The position numbers and the translations under genes were made by a program. A stretch of DNA of 64,000 nt, taken from positions 115,148 to 179,147 of the forward strand of contig MNCI01007982.1 in NCBI GenBank assembly GCA_015680685.1, in the 5' to 3' direction. The notes under the pieces were generated by a model. The model saw only the letters and a list, made by a program, of their open reading frames with translations. It did not search any database and had not been told where the DNA came from. Below are positions 11,143 to 22,419 of the stretch, in pieces. The first letter of the stretch is position 1; each line of letters starts with the position of its first letter. The DNA is from Gnetum montanum. Lineage: Eukaryota > Streptophyta > Gnetopsida > Gnetales > Gnetaceae.

Positions 11143-11545
11143 ATGGCAAATTTTGCAAAAATCAAAGTTGAAAAATTCTCTGACAATGATTACGAAGTTT
11201 GGAAAATGTACATGGTGGATCTTCTTGTCAGCAAAGATCTTTGGCAAGTAATTGTTGATTCAAATCCTTCTATTGCCATAGATTTAAATTGGGAGGCCTT
11301 GGATAGAAAGGCACAACGTAGGATTCGTTTATGTCTCTCATTGGGTGCTGTTCAATGTTTTTGGAAATCTAACTACAAAAGACATGTGGGACAAATTAAA
11401 AAATTTGTACCAAAGAATTCCTCATTGTCAAGAGGGAGATTTATATGTAGTGTTGTGAGTTGATGACACAGAAAAAGTTTCTTGGTATATTGATTCTAGT
11501 GCTTCTTATCACTATACTCCACACCTTGAATGTAGTCAAACTAGG
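11143..11545 (+). pseudogene. Ty1/copia gag N-terminus fused to protease fragment
   Basis: Starts MANFAKIKVEKFSDNDYEVW and continues with WKMYMVDLLV and WEALDRKAQRRIRLCLS, the usual N-terminal gag pattern of TNT1-like copia elements (UBN2-type domain). A frameshift near 11,350 moves the frame; after it, TTKDMWDKLKNLYQRIPHCQ continues the gag helix. The next phrase, WYIDSSASYHYTPH, resembles the copia protease active-site region (DSGAS-x-H). The middle and end of gag, and everything after the protease start, are deleted. Non-functional as it stands. Confidence 0.8.
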
Positions 11546-11602
11546 TGATGATGGTCTTTGTGATGTTGTTGGGTACAGTTAACTAGCTAAGGTAACAACG
11601 GA

Positions 11603-11818
11603 TGTCCATCTCATGCTATAAACATGGTTACAAGAAAGCTTTTAAAGAAGTGTTTTTGGCTTTCAAGGAAGTTTTTAAAGAAATGTGTTTAACTTTCATC
11701 CCTATGCTTTGTTTTTTTCCTGTTCTCTGCTGCTGCTCATTGTGTGTCAGAAATTCTCTATCGTATTTTTTCTTTTGATTTATTTTTTCCTGTTATCATG
11801 AGCGATATAAAAATCACA
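11603..11818 (+). mobile_element. Copia miniature 3' LTR
   Basis: Starts TGTCCATCTCATGCTATAAA and ends AAAAATCACA. It contains a local duplication of a TTTTAAAGAA(A/G)TGTTT phrase absent from the 5' LTR. Confidence 0.8.
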
Positions 11819-13300
11819 GAGGAGCTTCTTGAGCCATTTCCTGCAGCTAATTCCTTTACATGTATAGTTACCCTGTTACAGAGAATTCAACTTTTAGATT
11901 TATCAAGGCCCAAAAGATTACCTCGTTTCGCGAGTAAAGTTTCATTTATTTAAAGGAATTTCCTCTTGTTCCAGCTTGGATTATCAGCCCTCGCAGTTGA
12001 TCTCGTCGATTTTTAAGTTTGACAGGCATAATGAGTCCTCCTAACTGCTAAGATGCGAAGAATCCTTCCATATCCGGGGTACATATTTTTATTATAACTG
12101 TTTTCAAACTGGGCCAATCTGAAATCTGCGCAGATCCGACTTGGGCCGATTTTTTATTTTTTTAATTAAAAGTTAGCCTATCTGCGACGCCGCGATCATT
12201 GGCCGCATGTTTTTAACAAAACGAATATTTGGTAGCCTAACTAAGAAACAAATGATGCTCATCCAAAGACAGCATCGATACGACTGAATTGTAATTTAAC
12301 AATCTGGGTTAAGAAAAAAGAAACAGGAGAAAACAGAGGACACTGTCGAATCATTATGTCTGTCATAAAGGAACAGTGGAAAACACAGCTAATGCTGTCA
12401 GCAGTATAACATAATAAGAATCCAAAGTTTGAATGGTTAACAAAAAATGTTTCACCTTCAACACTCCCAAAAAGTTGGAATGAAGTAAAATCCTTGTAAC
12501 CATCAAACCTAAAACTTGTCTAAAGTAGGCCAACACTACATTGTCGATATATATTTTTATAATATGTTTAAGTAGCACATATATCATAATCATCATGATG
12601 CTATTTCCGTTGGACCCATTAATATGTAGCGGGTCAAGTTGAGATATGTTTTAGCATACCCCTTAGCATGGAACTTAAGATTGCTAAATGATAGTAGTAT
12701 ATATATCAACATAGCATATTTAAACTAATTTTCATGAGCTGTTGTCTACTTAATGTCTTTAAACTTATTTTTAAGCAAAGTTATTTGTATACCTTAAAGA
12801 ATCATCAGGTGGAGCTTTAATGCTCATCCTACCAAGCAAGGTTCTAAGAGGGTCAATGGATAAGCAAAAGGCTACCTTTTTCAAGTGATTGTGCCTAAGT
12901 TCAAACTTACATTTTTCAACGTGAGAAACAAGCACCTTACCATCACTACAAATGATGATCCCTAGCTATGTGTCTACCTAATACCTTTAAATGTGTATTT
13001 TTATAGGTGGATGTCAAAACTCCAAAAAAATACCTTAAATGTGACTTGAATTGACAACCTCTTACTTGCACATCCTTGTTAAACAATGAGCTAACTATTT
13101 AAGCTAGCTCTTATTGATTTAAGTATTACATATCTTAGTATACTATACCTCAACCTTACTTTATCAATGAACCCTTATTAATGTATCTTAGTTATATCCA
13201 CACTATATGTATTAGTTAGTCATGGTGGTTGCTATTGTTGTGTGACAGCGGGGTCTTCGGAAAGTTATTTCACATATTATTTTAGCCTAGTGCTTTTAAA
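11819..13300. other. Spacer, nothing recognised
   Basis: 11,950-12,330 is locally richer in CpG and GC than its surroundings but shows no reading frame or known motif. 12,350-13,300 is AT-rich. A stretch near 13,045-13,090 is an inverted match to 6490-6540 (AACCTCTTACTTGCA versus TGCAAGTAAGAGGTT), one inverted fragment of the locus duplication. Confidence 0.45.
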
Positions 13301-14890
13301 GTTCAAAATGGACTACATTGTTTTCTCCAACTACTTCAAACCTCTTTGGACTAAGTTCACAATGACTTAAGGGTAGAACCCTCACAAAGATTAAGGTTAG
13401 ATCATACATGACCACTCAAATACAAAAAATTACAATAGGGAAGATGGTCAAATTTGGAATCTCCATAAAATATAAACTTTATCCAACTTTGAGGCAATGC
13501 CATATTACTAATTTATTAGACCCCCACAACATCATTAATTAATTGAGCCTATTTCATGCTAATTGATTAAACCCATTCATATTATTAATTGATTGGAAAA
13601 ATACCTATTCATCCTTCCTAGTGTACTTCTTTTGGTTTCTATCCTTGTTACTGCTACTAAAGTTTGCATTCCAAATTTCCAACATATATCTACTTTCATA
13701 TAAATTCATGTAATTTGAGAAACATTCAAGCTTTGGTATTGAACCATTAGAATCAAATTTTGTATCAGTTTTTGGTATTCAATGGATGCAAAAATAACTT
13801 ACTAAGAAACTCATTAAAGGAAAAAGTGGCTTGGAGGCACTATATGATATCAGACAACTATCCAATAATTTAACAAGTTAACAATGTTATTGGGATAAAA
13901 GTACAATGATCATCAACCTATTCTAGCAGTGGTTTCTTTCATCATTTTAAAAATTTTTGAGTTTTAATGAGTAGTTTGAAAATTATTTAAAAGGTTAGAT
14001 ATGCATAGATGCATATAAGGGAAGGCTTCCTTAGGGGTGATTTTGGTTAACCTTGTTTGGCAACATGGCGCAAGAAATTTTGTGTAGGAATTCTTTTTTA
14101 TTCGTGGTAGTGTAAGAAAATAATCCTTTTAATGCTATAAATACATCATAAAGAAGAGTAAACCTTTCTTAGGAAAAATTCAGAGATGTCACAGAATATT
14201 GTGTACAGACTTTAGGATGGTTAATTCATATTTATGAACACAATTTATCTATTTTGCAGGACCAACAGTATGTTCAGATTATTTAGCACATTTGTTCTAT
14301 TATCTAATTCTGACATAGGATGATAAGGCAAAACACTTGATGAAATAGGATACATTATATCATAACCGACTAAAGTGATTTTTCAATTATCATTTTTGCA
14401 ATTTCCTCTACATTATGCCACCATTTGAAAGTATCCTTTTATGGTTTCACCCCAACTTGAAATTTAATTTGCTATTAGTGATATTCTCCAACCAACTTCA
14501 AAATTTCAATCTAAAGGATAATTTTCAATAGTATAGCTTCCATGTCCAAGGCGTTAGACCAACCATGTACTTGAGCTTCAACTATCTCATGATGTGCCTC
14601 AATCAAATTTCATAGTGGGTATCTAACATGACAAATTCAAAATTTCAGAATATTGTTAGATTTTTACAATCAATCTTAACCCTTTTAATTTCAAACATGA
14701 ATCACTACATTAGAACACTTACTTTTTTTTGGCTAGAACATGGTCTACAGTTCTTAGTTTTAAAGAGCAAAAATCTCCATTTCCATCACCACATAAATAT
14801 ATATTTTGTCATAGTTTGATCCCATCATTTCCTCTATGATAGCTCCCTACCAACAAATTCACATCAACCTTTAACAATTATTTCAAACTT
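13300..14890. repeat. Segmental duplication, copy 2
   Basis: Colinear with 6420-8120 (see that entry), more decayed and lacking the 91-bp tandem duplication. Ends where B0 begins (14,907). Confidence 0.8.
14521..14846 (-). pseudogene. Phosphatase copy 2: exons 4-5 only
   Basis: Exon 4 homologue 14,846-14,723 and exon 5 homologue 14,632 to about 14,515. Exon 4 keeps SNYDK-YIYV but has lost one G in the GTG-GGT-GAT of motif III, so HAD motif III is frameshifted. Exon 5 has W-to-stop (TGG to TGA) in the YPLWNLI position, then continues NLIEAHHEIVEAQVHGWSNA and shares the terminal TAG. Splice sites GT/AG are still visible. Exons 1-3 are absent: element B0 starts in intron 3, and no trace was found after 57.9 kb. 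Confidence 0.85.
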
Positions 14891-14989
14891 TTAAAAAATT
14901 GCACAGTGAAACACCACTAAATTTGGGCTATAGCATCTTGATTGCAAATTTGCTTAAGTGTAGACATGAGGCCACCTTTTGCAAATTTT

Positions 14990-15560
14990 TCTAATTGTTG
15001 AGACTATGCTCTCCATTGCCCCAAAGTGTCGTTAGCTCAGTGGAGAGCATAGTCAGCTCCAAAACTAATTTTTTTTTTTGGCAAATTTGCCTAAGTGTCA
15101 TCATGAAGCAAGAAGTTGAAAATTTTTCTAAGTGTTGGGACTATACTCTCCACTACCCTAGAGTGTAGTCAGCTTAGTAAAGAGCGTAGTCAACAGAAAA
15201 GGCCATTTTTGTAGATTTTTTAAAGTGTCAAGCCAACTGTTGTAGATTTTTCTAAGTGTTGAGACTATGCTCTCCACTGCCCTAGAGCGTAGTCAAGCGT
15301 AGTCAGCATGAAGGCCTAATTTTTGTAGATTTTTCCTAAGTGCCAAGACTATGCTCTCCACCAACTCAGAGCATCGTCAAGCATAGTTAACTAGAAGCCA
15401 GTTTCTACAAGTATTGACAAGTGCTGGGACTATGCTCAACCCTAGTTAGGAGCGTAGTCAGCCTCTTGTGGAGAGCATAGTCAGCACATAGCCATTTTTT
15501 GAAAAAAAATTCTAAGTGTTGGACTACGCAATCCCGTAGTCCAAAGCATAGCTAGCTAGA
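14990..15560. repeat. U3 array of palindromic GACTATGCTCTCC modules
   Basis: About six diverged units of about 90-110 bp, each with a TTTTTCTAAGTGTTGGGACT lead, then GACTATGCTCTCCACTGCCC and a mirrored AGAGCGTAGTCAGC or GGAGAGCATAGTC half. Each unit could form a hairpin. The array ends about 400 bp before the TATA box. Equivalent units lie in B1's LTRs (19,035-19,430; 45,830-46,180). Confidence 0.75.
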
Positions 15561-15950
15561 ACAGTCTCAAACGACCTTCACAATGTAGCACTGGCATTCA
15601 GCTTAGCTCCAACACACCTCCAGCAAGCGTACTTAGCAAAATGCATCTTCGTTGTACCCCTTTTTGTCCCCAATATTGTAATTATGCTCGACCCCACACA
15701 AGATAATGAAGAGCGTAGACCCAGAGCGTAGTCTCCAAAGTTGCATTTTTTAGGTACATTGTGGTCCTCTTAGCACATGCACATGCAGCTGGCAGTGTAG
15801 TCATAGTCTCACAATCTCACAAAGTCTATCAGAGTATAGTAGATCATAACACTGCTCACCTCAGTGGAGAGCATAGTTGGAGAATAGCATAGTTCCAACC
15901 ATCCCATTGTCACATGGTAGTCTCTTCGCATTTCATGCTAAACCTAGCCC

Positions 15951-15960
15951 TATAAATACC
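15951..15960 (+). promoter_or_regulatory. TATA box of B0 LTR
   Basis: TATAAATACC after CTAGCCC, conserved at 19,835 and 46,596 and, inverted, at about 21,027-21,036 in the solo LTR. Confidence 0.65.
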
Positions 15961-16673
15961 CCAGCCCTCGACATTTTAGGCGTTGGCAATAATTTGGGTT
16001 GGCAAATTTGAAGCACATTTGGCATTATGGCAAGTCAAGGCATTCACAAATTTTGGGTTAGCATTTGGCAAGATTTCACACCACTGTAGCTCATCGTAGG
16101 ACATCATAGACCACCATAGTCCACTACACACCATAGCAGCCAACTCGGTAGGCATAGGCACCATAGCATAATGCTAATCTTTGCGACCAGACACCCCAAG
16201 ACTATTACTATGTTATCCACTACACTAGTTGTACACTATGTACCTTCTCATCCCTTTTGAAGTTAAATAGGCTCAACCCCATTTGGGGTAGTGTTCCATT
16301 CTCTCTTGCTCTATTTCTATGCATTCTCAACATTTTTACTTGCATTTTTAGCATTTTACTTACATTTTTTTGCTATTTTCATGCATAGTTGTGCATTGAC
16401 ACCTTTGTTTTTTGGCGAGAATTTTGACTACAATCACACCCGTTGACACCACTAACACTATTAACACCATGCGAGCACTTAGCATCATTTTGCATTAGCA
16501 TCATAGCAAACTATGCTGCACCCCCATTTGCATTCGTAAGTCCCTGTTCGATTGACAAGACCGTTTAGGGCACCCTGTCACTGCCTCTAGTAGGCCCTCA
16601 CATGGACGTGAGGTTAAGCTATGTGCCTGCGAACCCCTTGGTGTTCCAACCATTGAAATTTTCTATTGCTATA

Positions 16674-17119
16674 GTTTTCTAGTTCTAAAAGGAGGGCCAG
16701 ACCATTTTCCTCGTTTAGACTTCTTTTGTGGTTGTCTCGCATGCTTTCTACATCATCGTTGCTAGCTTTGGGCTAGCATAGATCCAAAATCCCTATGGAC
16801 CTACCACATGTGCAAGTAGTTAGAACTTAGGCCAATGCAAGCATTGTCTACTAATCAGTTGGTGTAGACTAGACCCCATCATCGGTTTCCTTGGAACCCC
16901 GCGTAGCAACCCTAGATCACACGTTCTCACACTTAGCTAAATTTTAGGTGATCTCAGTAGAGCGTGTAGCTAGCTCTCAATGTAGAGAGCATAGCCCCCA
17001 AACTTAGCCATTTTTCTGTAGTTTCTAGACTTAGCCATTTTTTTTGCAATTTCTAGACTTACCCATTCTTTTGTAGTTTTTAGACTTACTCATTTTTCTA
17101 CAAATTTTAATTTGCACAC
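16674..17119 (+). other. B0 untranslated leader with minisatellite
   Basis: Begins with an AAAAGGAGGGCCAG phrase shared with B1 (22,430). It includes a conserved TTGGTGTAGACTAGACCC block and four copies of an ACTTAGCCATTTTTCTGTAG-type unit (17,000-17,100). No clear tRNA-complementary primer site was found next to the LTR. Confidence 0.6.
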
Positions 17120-18965
17120 ATGAGTTTTGAACAACCTTTGACATCAGTTCCAAGCACACTTGTTGTCTTACCCAGCCAAATAGAAAATAAGATTGACCAC
17201 CCTACTAGTCCTACCATGGCAAAGCCAAGGCAATCCCTTAGGTTGCATGGCCAAGACCCCAAGTATACTGTGCTGAATGATGAATAATACAACTTCATCT
17301 GTGCTAAGATCCAAGCACACTTATTCATAGACCATTTATACATGGAAGCTAAATAGGGCTACAAGCTTGTCCACTGAAATGGATGGAAGTATATCCCCTC
17401 CCTCATCAACTTTATTCCTCTTACTGAACCTTACCTCTAGATACTTGCCGAACTTGTTCGAACAAGTGAGCATGAGGTAGGGATACATTCTGAGGAATCC
17501 TTGTAGGAAGAGTAGGATGAGTTCAAAGATTGTTTCGAGCATGAGGAATCCTTCCACACTATCTTCTAGTGGGTGACCCTCAGTATGGTCCTTGCATAGT
17601 CCCATCCACCTATCTTCCTTGAGATAGTTATAGCCCTGACGCCACCTTCTAGGTCAATGCCTATGGTGGAAATACACTAGACATAGCCTACACATCAAGA
17701 TACACTTCCTCCCATCAACCTACCCTTTGTGGGAGTGTCATAACCTGCCCAATCATACTTGCCAGTAACAATTATGCCTGTTTAGCCTTATGTCCATATA
17801 ATGCATATCTCCTAGTCCCAAATGACTCAAGCAACTTACATCTTGCCTATTTTATCAGCACCTTCGGCAACATTTCAATCCATGCACACGTGGCCTGCTC
17901 TGGTCACTTTTCCTATAGCATAGCCAACACAACAAGCATCTCAAATGGTTCTACAACCTACAACCAAGTCGTGGATCACACAACTAGCATAGCTGGTAGC
18001 ACAATTGATGAAGCTTGCTACTACATCTCAAGGCTTGGATCAAGCATTCCAACTAATCCAAACCTTAATGAAAGAGGTGAAGCAGCTTAAGGCTACCTCC
18101 TCTGAAATAGTTCTTGTGGTGGACTTCTACCAGGATGATCCCATAAGTCTTGTTATTCCACCACTGACTCTCCCAACTGGGATCCCGTTGCCCCACTTCA
18201 CAAAGTACAATAGTGAAGGAGACCCCAATGCACACCTTGTGACATTCAAGTCTAAGTGCCTACTACTGTAGGCATGGCCACATTCCATCATATGTGTTTT
18301 CTCCATGTCACTCACTGGTAAGGTACTAGACTAGTACCGGGCATTACTGAAGGGCTCTATCTTCTCCTTAGAAGATCTTCTGAGCTAGTTTGTCATGTGG
18401 TTCAAGTACAACTTGAAGCTAGAAACCACCCTTGACTAGTTGATGAACATTAAGCAGGGCCACCTAGAGTCCATGCAAAAATTTATCCAATGTTGGAGCA
18501 CTTCATTGAATGAAATCTAAGAGTCCATAGCAAATATGCACATCTTGGCCATCTTCAAGGGTGTAGTTAATGACTTTATCAAGTCAAAACTATACTACTT
18601 GGCCCCACAATCCCTGAGCTAAGCCTTTGCCCAAACTAAGAGCATACAAGATACGGCGGAAGCCAATAAGTACCTACCTACATGGCCTATAAGAACTTAC
18701 ATGCTAAGAAGGAAAAGGACAAGGGAAAGCAAAATACAACCATGGAAAATGTGGCCAAAGAGGCCAAAACAACTAACTTGAGGTCAATGGCCAGGCCACC
18801 CAAGGCCCCAGCCAACAACACAACTACTAGCCCTAGCACAACAACTAACCAGTCTACGTCATCGATGGTCATATCGTAAGCAGTGCCAAGGCCTAACTTT
18901 GAATGCAAGTATACCTCGTTGCCCCTTAAACCTTCGAAACTACTGGACTAGTTGCTGAAGGCTGG
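17120..18965 (+). pseudogene. B0 gag, N-terminal and central part
   Basis: ATG at 17,120 (MSFEQPLTSVPSTLV...), aligned with B1's start at 22,931. The frame is broken by many TAG/TGA stops but stays readable: a basic TSPTMAKPRQSLRL region, QGLDQAFQLIQTLMKEVKQL, then the Retrotrans_gag-like core from PHFTKYNSEGDPNAHLVTFK through LEDLLS and LMNIKQGHLESMQKFI. A frameshift near 18,675 leads into a Lys/Thr-rich linker (MAYKNLHAKKEKDKGKQ). Interrupted at 18,965 by B1; the missing C-terminal part resumes at 47,286. Confidence 0.8.
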
Positions 18966-19834
18966 TGAAACACCAGTAAATTTGGACCATTGCATCTTAG
19001 CTACAATTTTGTCTAAGTGTCAACACAAGGAAAATTTTTTATAAGTGTTGGGTCTACACTCTCCACTATTGGGACTACACTCCAGAGTGTAGTCAGTATA
19101 GTCTGCAATACAAGTCCAGATTTGCAAGATTTTTCTAAGTGCCGATAGTAGTTGCAAATTTTTCTAAGTGTTAGACTACACTCTCACTGTTGGGACTACT
19201 CTCTAGAGCATAGTGAGCACACAAATGACAAGTTTTGCAAATTTTCCTAAGTGTCAAGCTAAAAGCTATCAAGCTTGCTTAGCATGGAAGAAATATTTTG
19301 GAAAAATTTCTAACTGCTATGACTATGCTTCCAACTACACTCTAGAGTGTAGTCAGCATAGTCAACATTGGAGCTCAAGTTTTGCAAAATTTGTCTAACT
19401 GTTGAGACTTTGTTCTAGAGCGTAGTCAATGTAGTCATGTAGAACAACCTTGAGAGTGCAACATCAGCCTTTATCTCAGCTCTGATGCCTCTCCAACAAG
19501 CAAGATTAGCAATTTGCATTTCTTTTTGCACCCCCCATTTGTCCTAAAATTATACCTAAGCTCAACACCACTCAAAAGAGTGGACAACATGATCTTGGAG
19601 CATAGTCTCCAAGATTGCATTTCTTTTGCATTTTGTCAAGTACAATGTAGTCTTCTTAACACTTGTGCATGCAGTTTGAGCAGTGTATTCATAGTCTGGT
19701 AGTCTCACAGGGTCCATTGGAGCACACCAGTAGAACACCATTTTCTTTAGTGGGAGCATAGTTGGGTGCAATGTAGTCCCAACTACCCCACTGCCACTTG
19801 GCACTTGATTCGTAATTTACGACAATCCTAACCC

Positions 19835-19844
19835 TATAAATACC
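19835..19844 (+). promoter_or_regulatory. TATA box of B1 5' LTR
   Basis: TATAAATACC in the phrase CCTAACCCTATAAATACCCC. Confidence 0.6.
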
Positions 19845-20464
19845 CCAGTGCTCTATGTTTTAAGGGTTGGCAATTTTTGCATCTAGTTGGAAAATTTGAG
19901 CATCCATTGGCATTTTGGCATTTCATTGTATAAGAGTAAGTTTGAGGTAGAGCACCAAAAAGCACCTTTGCATACCACCTAGGACACTATATAGCAGCCC
20001 ATGGGACACCACGGTAGCCAACCCAGTAGGCTAGATTTCATAGAAAATGTTAATTTTCATAGCCCAGACATCCTAAGATTATGACTACACTGCCTACTAC
20101 ACCTATTTGTACACTACATACCTCCTCACCCTTTCAATTAACTATGCACTCCCCATTTAGGGTGGTGCCACTCTCTTTCTTGCTCTCTCCCTGCACAATT
20201 TTTAGCATTTTTATTCGCATTCTAGCATTTATTTGAATTCTTTTTTCTATTTTTGCACATAATCACATGTTGAATCCTTTTTTCTAGGGGAAATCCTTAA
20301 CTACGCTCACCCACGTTGACATCATAGATGCTGCAAACATTGTGCAAGTGCTTAGCAACATTTAGGCATCACATCCCATAAGTCCCAGTTTGACGGACAA
20401 GATCATCTTGGGCATCCCGTCTTTGCCTCTAGCAAGCCCTCACATGGATGAGGGGTTAAGCTAT

Positions 20465-22356
20465 TATAGCGATCGAAAACATCAGTGGCTGGAACACCAA
20501 GAGGTTGTTGGGTGAACAGTTTAACCTCGGATCTGTGCAAGGGCCGTGCTAGAGAGAAACAAAAGCGAGGTGCCTTGAACAGTCTGGTCAATCAGACAGG
20601 GACTTAATCGGTGTATCTTAACCTTTCGTAAACATTTGTTTTGGAAGCGAGACATGTGAAGTAAATTGATGATCGACAAATGTAAAGCGATGAAAATAAT
20701 GCAAAAACAACGATGATGGTAAGCAAATAGCAAAACAAACTTGGGTGAGAAAGTGCACTGCCCCAGGCTCGTGGGTTTGATCCTTTGCTTTGCTAAAAGG
20801 TGTACAATAGAACATGCAACACAGAAGAGGAACAACTTACACAGAGTAGTATGCTTACAGATCCTTGAACTGTGGAGCCAATCAGCAAACTCAAAGCCGA
20901 CCAGAGTGCTATAAATTGCCAACTATGCTCTCCAAAAGCCAACTTAAAAGCCAATCAATGCTAGAAGCCAATAGTCAACCTAGCAGCCAATTTTTTTGCC
21001 AACCTCTCAAGTGTTGTTTGCCAAGGTATTTATAGGGCTAGGAGTAGGAGAAAAATATGGTCTAGATGCCATGTGTCTTGGGCCCCATAAGGTGGAAACA
21101 TGGCTGTACTATGTAGGTGTGAGATGTTGGATGTGAGCTTTGTTACGATGTGACCATACTATTGGAATTGCATGTGCCAAAAGCCAGTGTGCCATCAATT
21201 CAAGAAAAATGGAGCCTATGCTCCAAGACTACGTCTTCCCTACTCTTGCAAGTAGGGTCAAGCATAGGAACAATTTTTTGGGGTTTGACTAGGGGTATGC
21301 AAGGTAAAGAAAACTTACTGATTTTTTCCACCAAAGAAATATCAGGGCGAGAATAATCATTTCCAACAAGTTATAGAGACCGAGGACGTCTTGATGCTTC
21401 CATGCCAATGTTGCACTACCTACGCTATTTAGCACATTGGCATAGCATAAGTAACTACTCGCTACGTTGTGCTACGCTATGTAGCATAGCATAGCGTAGC
21501 GACTGGTCTTAACAGAAAACTTGCATAGGAGCCGAGAGGATTTGTGTGAGGGTTGGTCAAGTAAAAAACTACAACCTTTGTCATCCATATGCTAGAAAGC
21601 CTTCAGACTTGCTAAATTCACCTTTGGAACATTTCTATTGCTTGTGCATCATTGCTATGCTGTGCTATGTTATGTAGCGTAGCACAGCGTAGTAGCTAGT
21701 GTATCATGCTTCCTTGTTCAATCTACCATTTTCTAATAAGAAACCTTGCTTGAGGCTTGAGGGCTAAGTGGGATAAATAGTTTTGGAGGCTGAAGCATTG
21801 ACAAGTGTAATCTTCTTGTCAAAGTCACTTGGCAAAGGGAGGCCTTTGTGTGCTTTATTCCTATTATGCTCTGCTACGTTGCATAGTGTAGCATAGCATA
21901 GCACCCTGTGTTGGTAGAACAAGTTTGCTTGATGGTTGCAACATTATGGGTAAATGCTTTGGAAGACCAAATTGTCATCAACTTACACCTTGGACGTTTG
22001 ATTGATCTCTTCGAGGCTTGCTATGCTGCGCAACATAGCAAACTTCTATGCTGTGCAGCATAGCAAACTTCTATGCTAGAAAACTTGTCGAACTATTTTT
22101 CTCATCCCGAACACTTTCGACAACTCCTATCATGATCCTTGGGTAGATTGTCAGCTAGGTCAATTTTCTGGTTGGGTAGATTGGAGAGTCCAGCAGGCCT
22201 GTCAGCCCTAGAAATAGAAAACTTGCCTGACTGTATAGTCTATCCTTGGTTCCCACCATTTTGTTGGCTCATCATGACACTGCACTTGTGGAAATCCTTG
22301 CCCAAATTCCAAGACTTTGCTGAAGCATGAGGGTCCTGAAATTTTATGGTGTTTTA
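20465..22356 (-). mobile_element. Reverse-oriented solo LTR of a B-related subfamily
   Basis: Read on the minus strand it starts TAAAACACCATAAAATTT (B LTR start: TGAAACACCACTAAATTT), has TATAAATACC at about 21,036-21,027, and ends TTGGTGTTCCAGCCACTGATG...CTATA (B LTR end: ...CTACA). It is flanked by perfect 5-bp duplications GCTAT at 20,460-20,464 and 22,357-22,361. No internal domain, so a solo LTR left by LTR-LTR recombination. Confidence 0.85.
21425..22080. repeat. Series of TAGCATAGC-type palindromes in solo LTR
   Basis: Four clusters of short palindromes: around 21,459-21,505 (GCTACGCTATGTAGCATAGC), 21,653-21,695 (TATGTAGCGTAGCACAGCGT), 21,868-21,902, and 22,020-22,078 (CTATGCTGCGCAACATAGC and CTATGCTGTGCAGCATAGC). 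They occupy the U3 side of the minus-strand TATA box, as the palindromic modules of the B LTRs do. Confidence 0.7.
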
Positions 22357-22419
22357 GCTATGTGCACCATAAACCTCTAACTATACCATTCTAGCCTCCA
22401 ACATTTTTAGTCACTAACA

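Larger units (their letters stand above)
10825..11818 (+). mobile_element. Miniature Ty1/copia element (internal deletion derivative)
   Basis: Two short LTRs (10,825-11,073 and 11,603-11,818) both start TGTCCATCTCATGCTATAAA and end AAAATCACA. A tRNA-iMet-type primer site follows the first. The 529-bp interior keeps only the gag N-terminus and a fragment of the protease active-site region. The flanking 5-mers (TACCA, GAGGA) do not match, so a target duplication is not evident. Confidence 0.8.
14907..16673 (+). mobile_element. B0 5' LTR, about 1.77 kb
   Basis: Starts TGAAACACCACTAAATTTGG and ends GCTATA (from CTACA by C-to-T, judged from B1's 3' LTR end). It carries an array of palindromic modules in U3, the TATA box CCTATAAATACCCCAG at 15,951 and a long U5/R with the 3' phrase CCTTGGTGTTCCAACC. 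Homologous over its length to B1's LTRs. Confidence 0.85.
18966..22419 (+). mobile_element. B1 5' LTR, split by a solo LTR
   Basis: LTR sequence is 18,966-20,464 plus 22,362-22,419. It starts TGAAACACCAGTAAATTTGG and ends TCACTAACA. It matches B1's 3' LTR (for example CTACACTCTCCACTATTGGGAC, CACATGGATGAGGGGTTAAGCT). TATA box TATAAATACC at 19,835-19,844. Confidence 0.85.

Noticed and set aside
20403-20922. Minus-strand open frames of up to 133 codons
   Set aside because: They lie inside the reverse solo LTR, which is non-coding, and one crosses its boundary.
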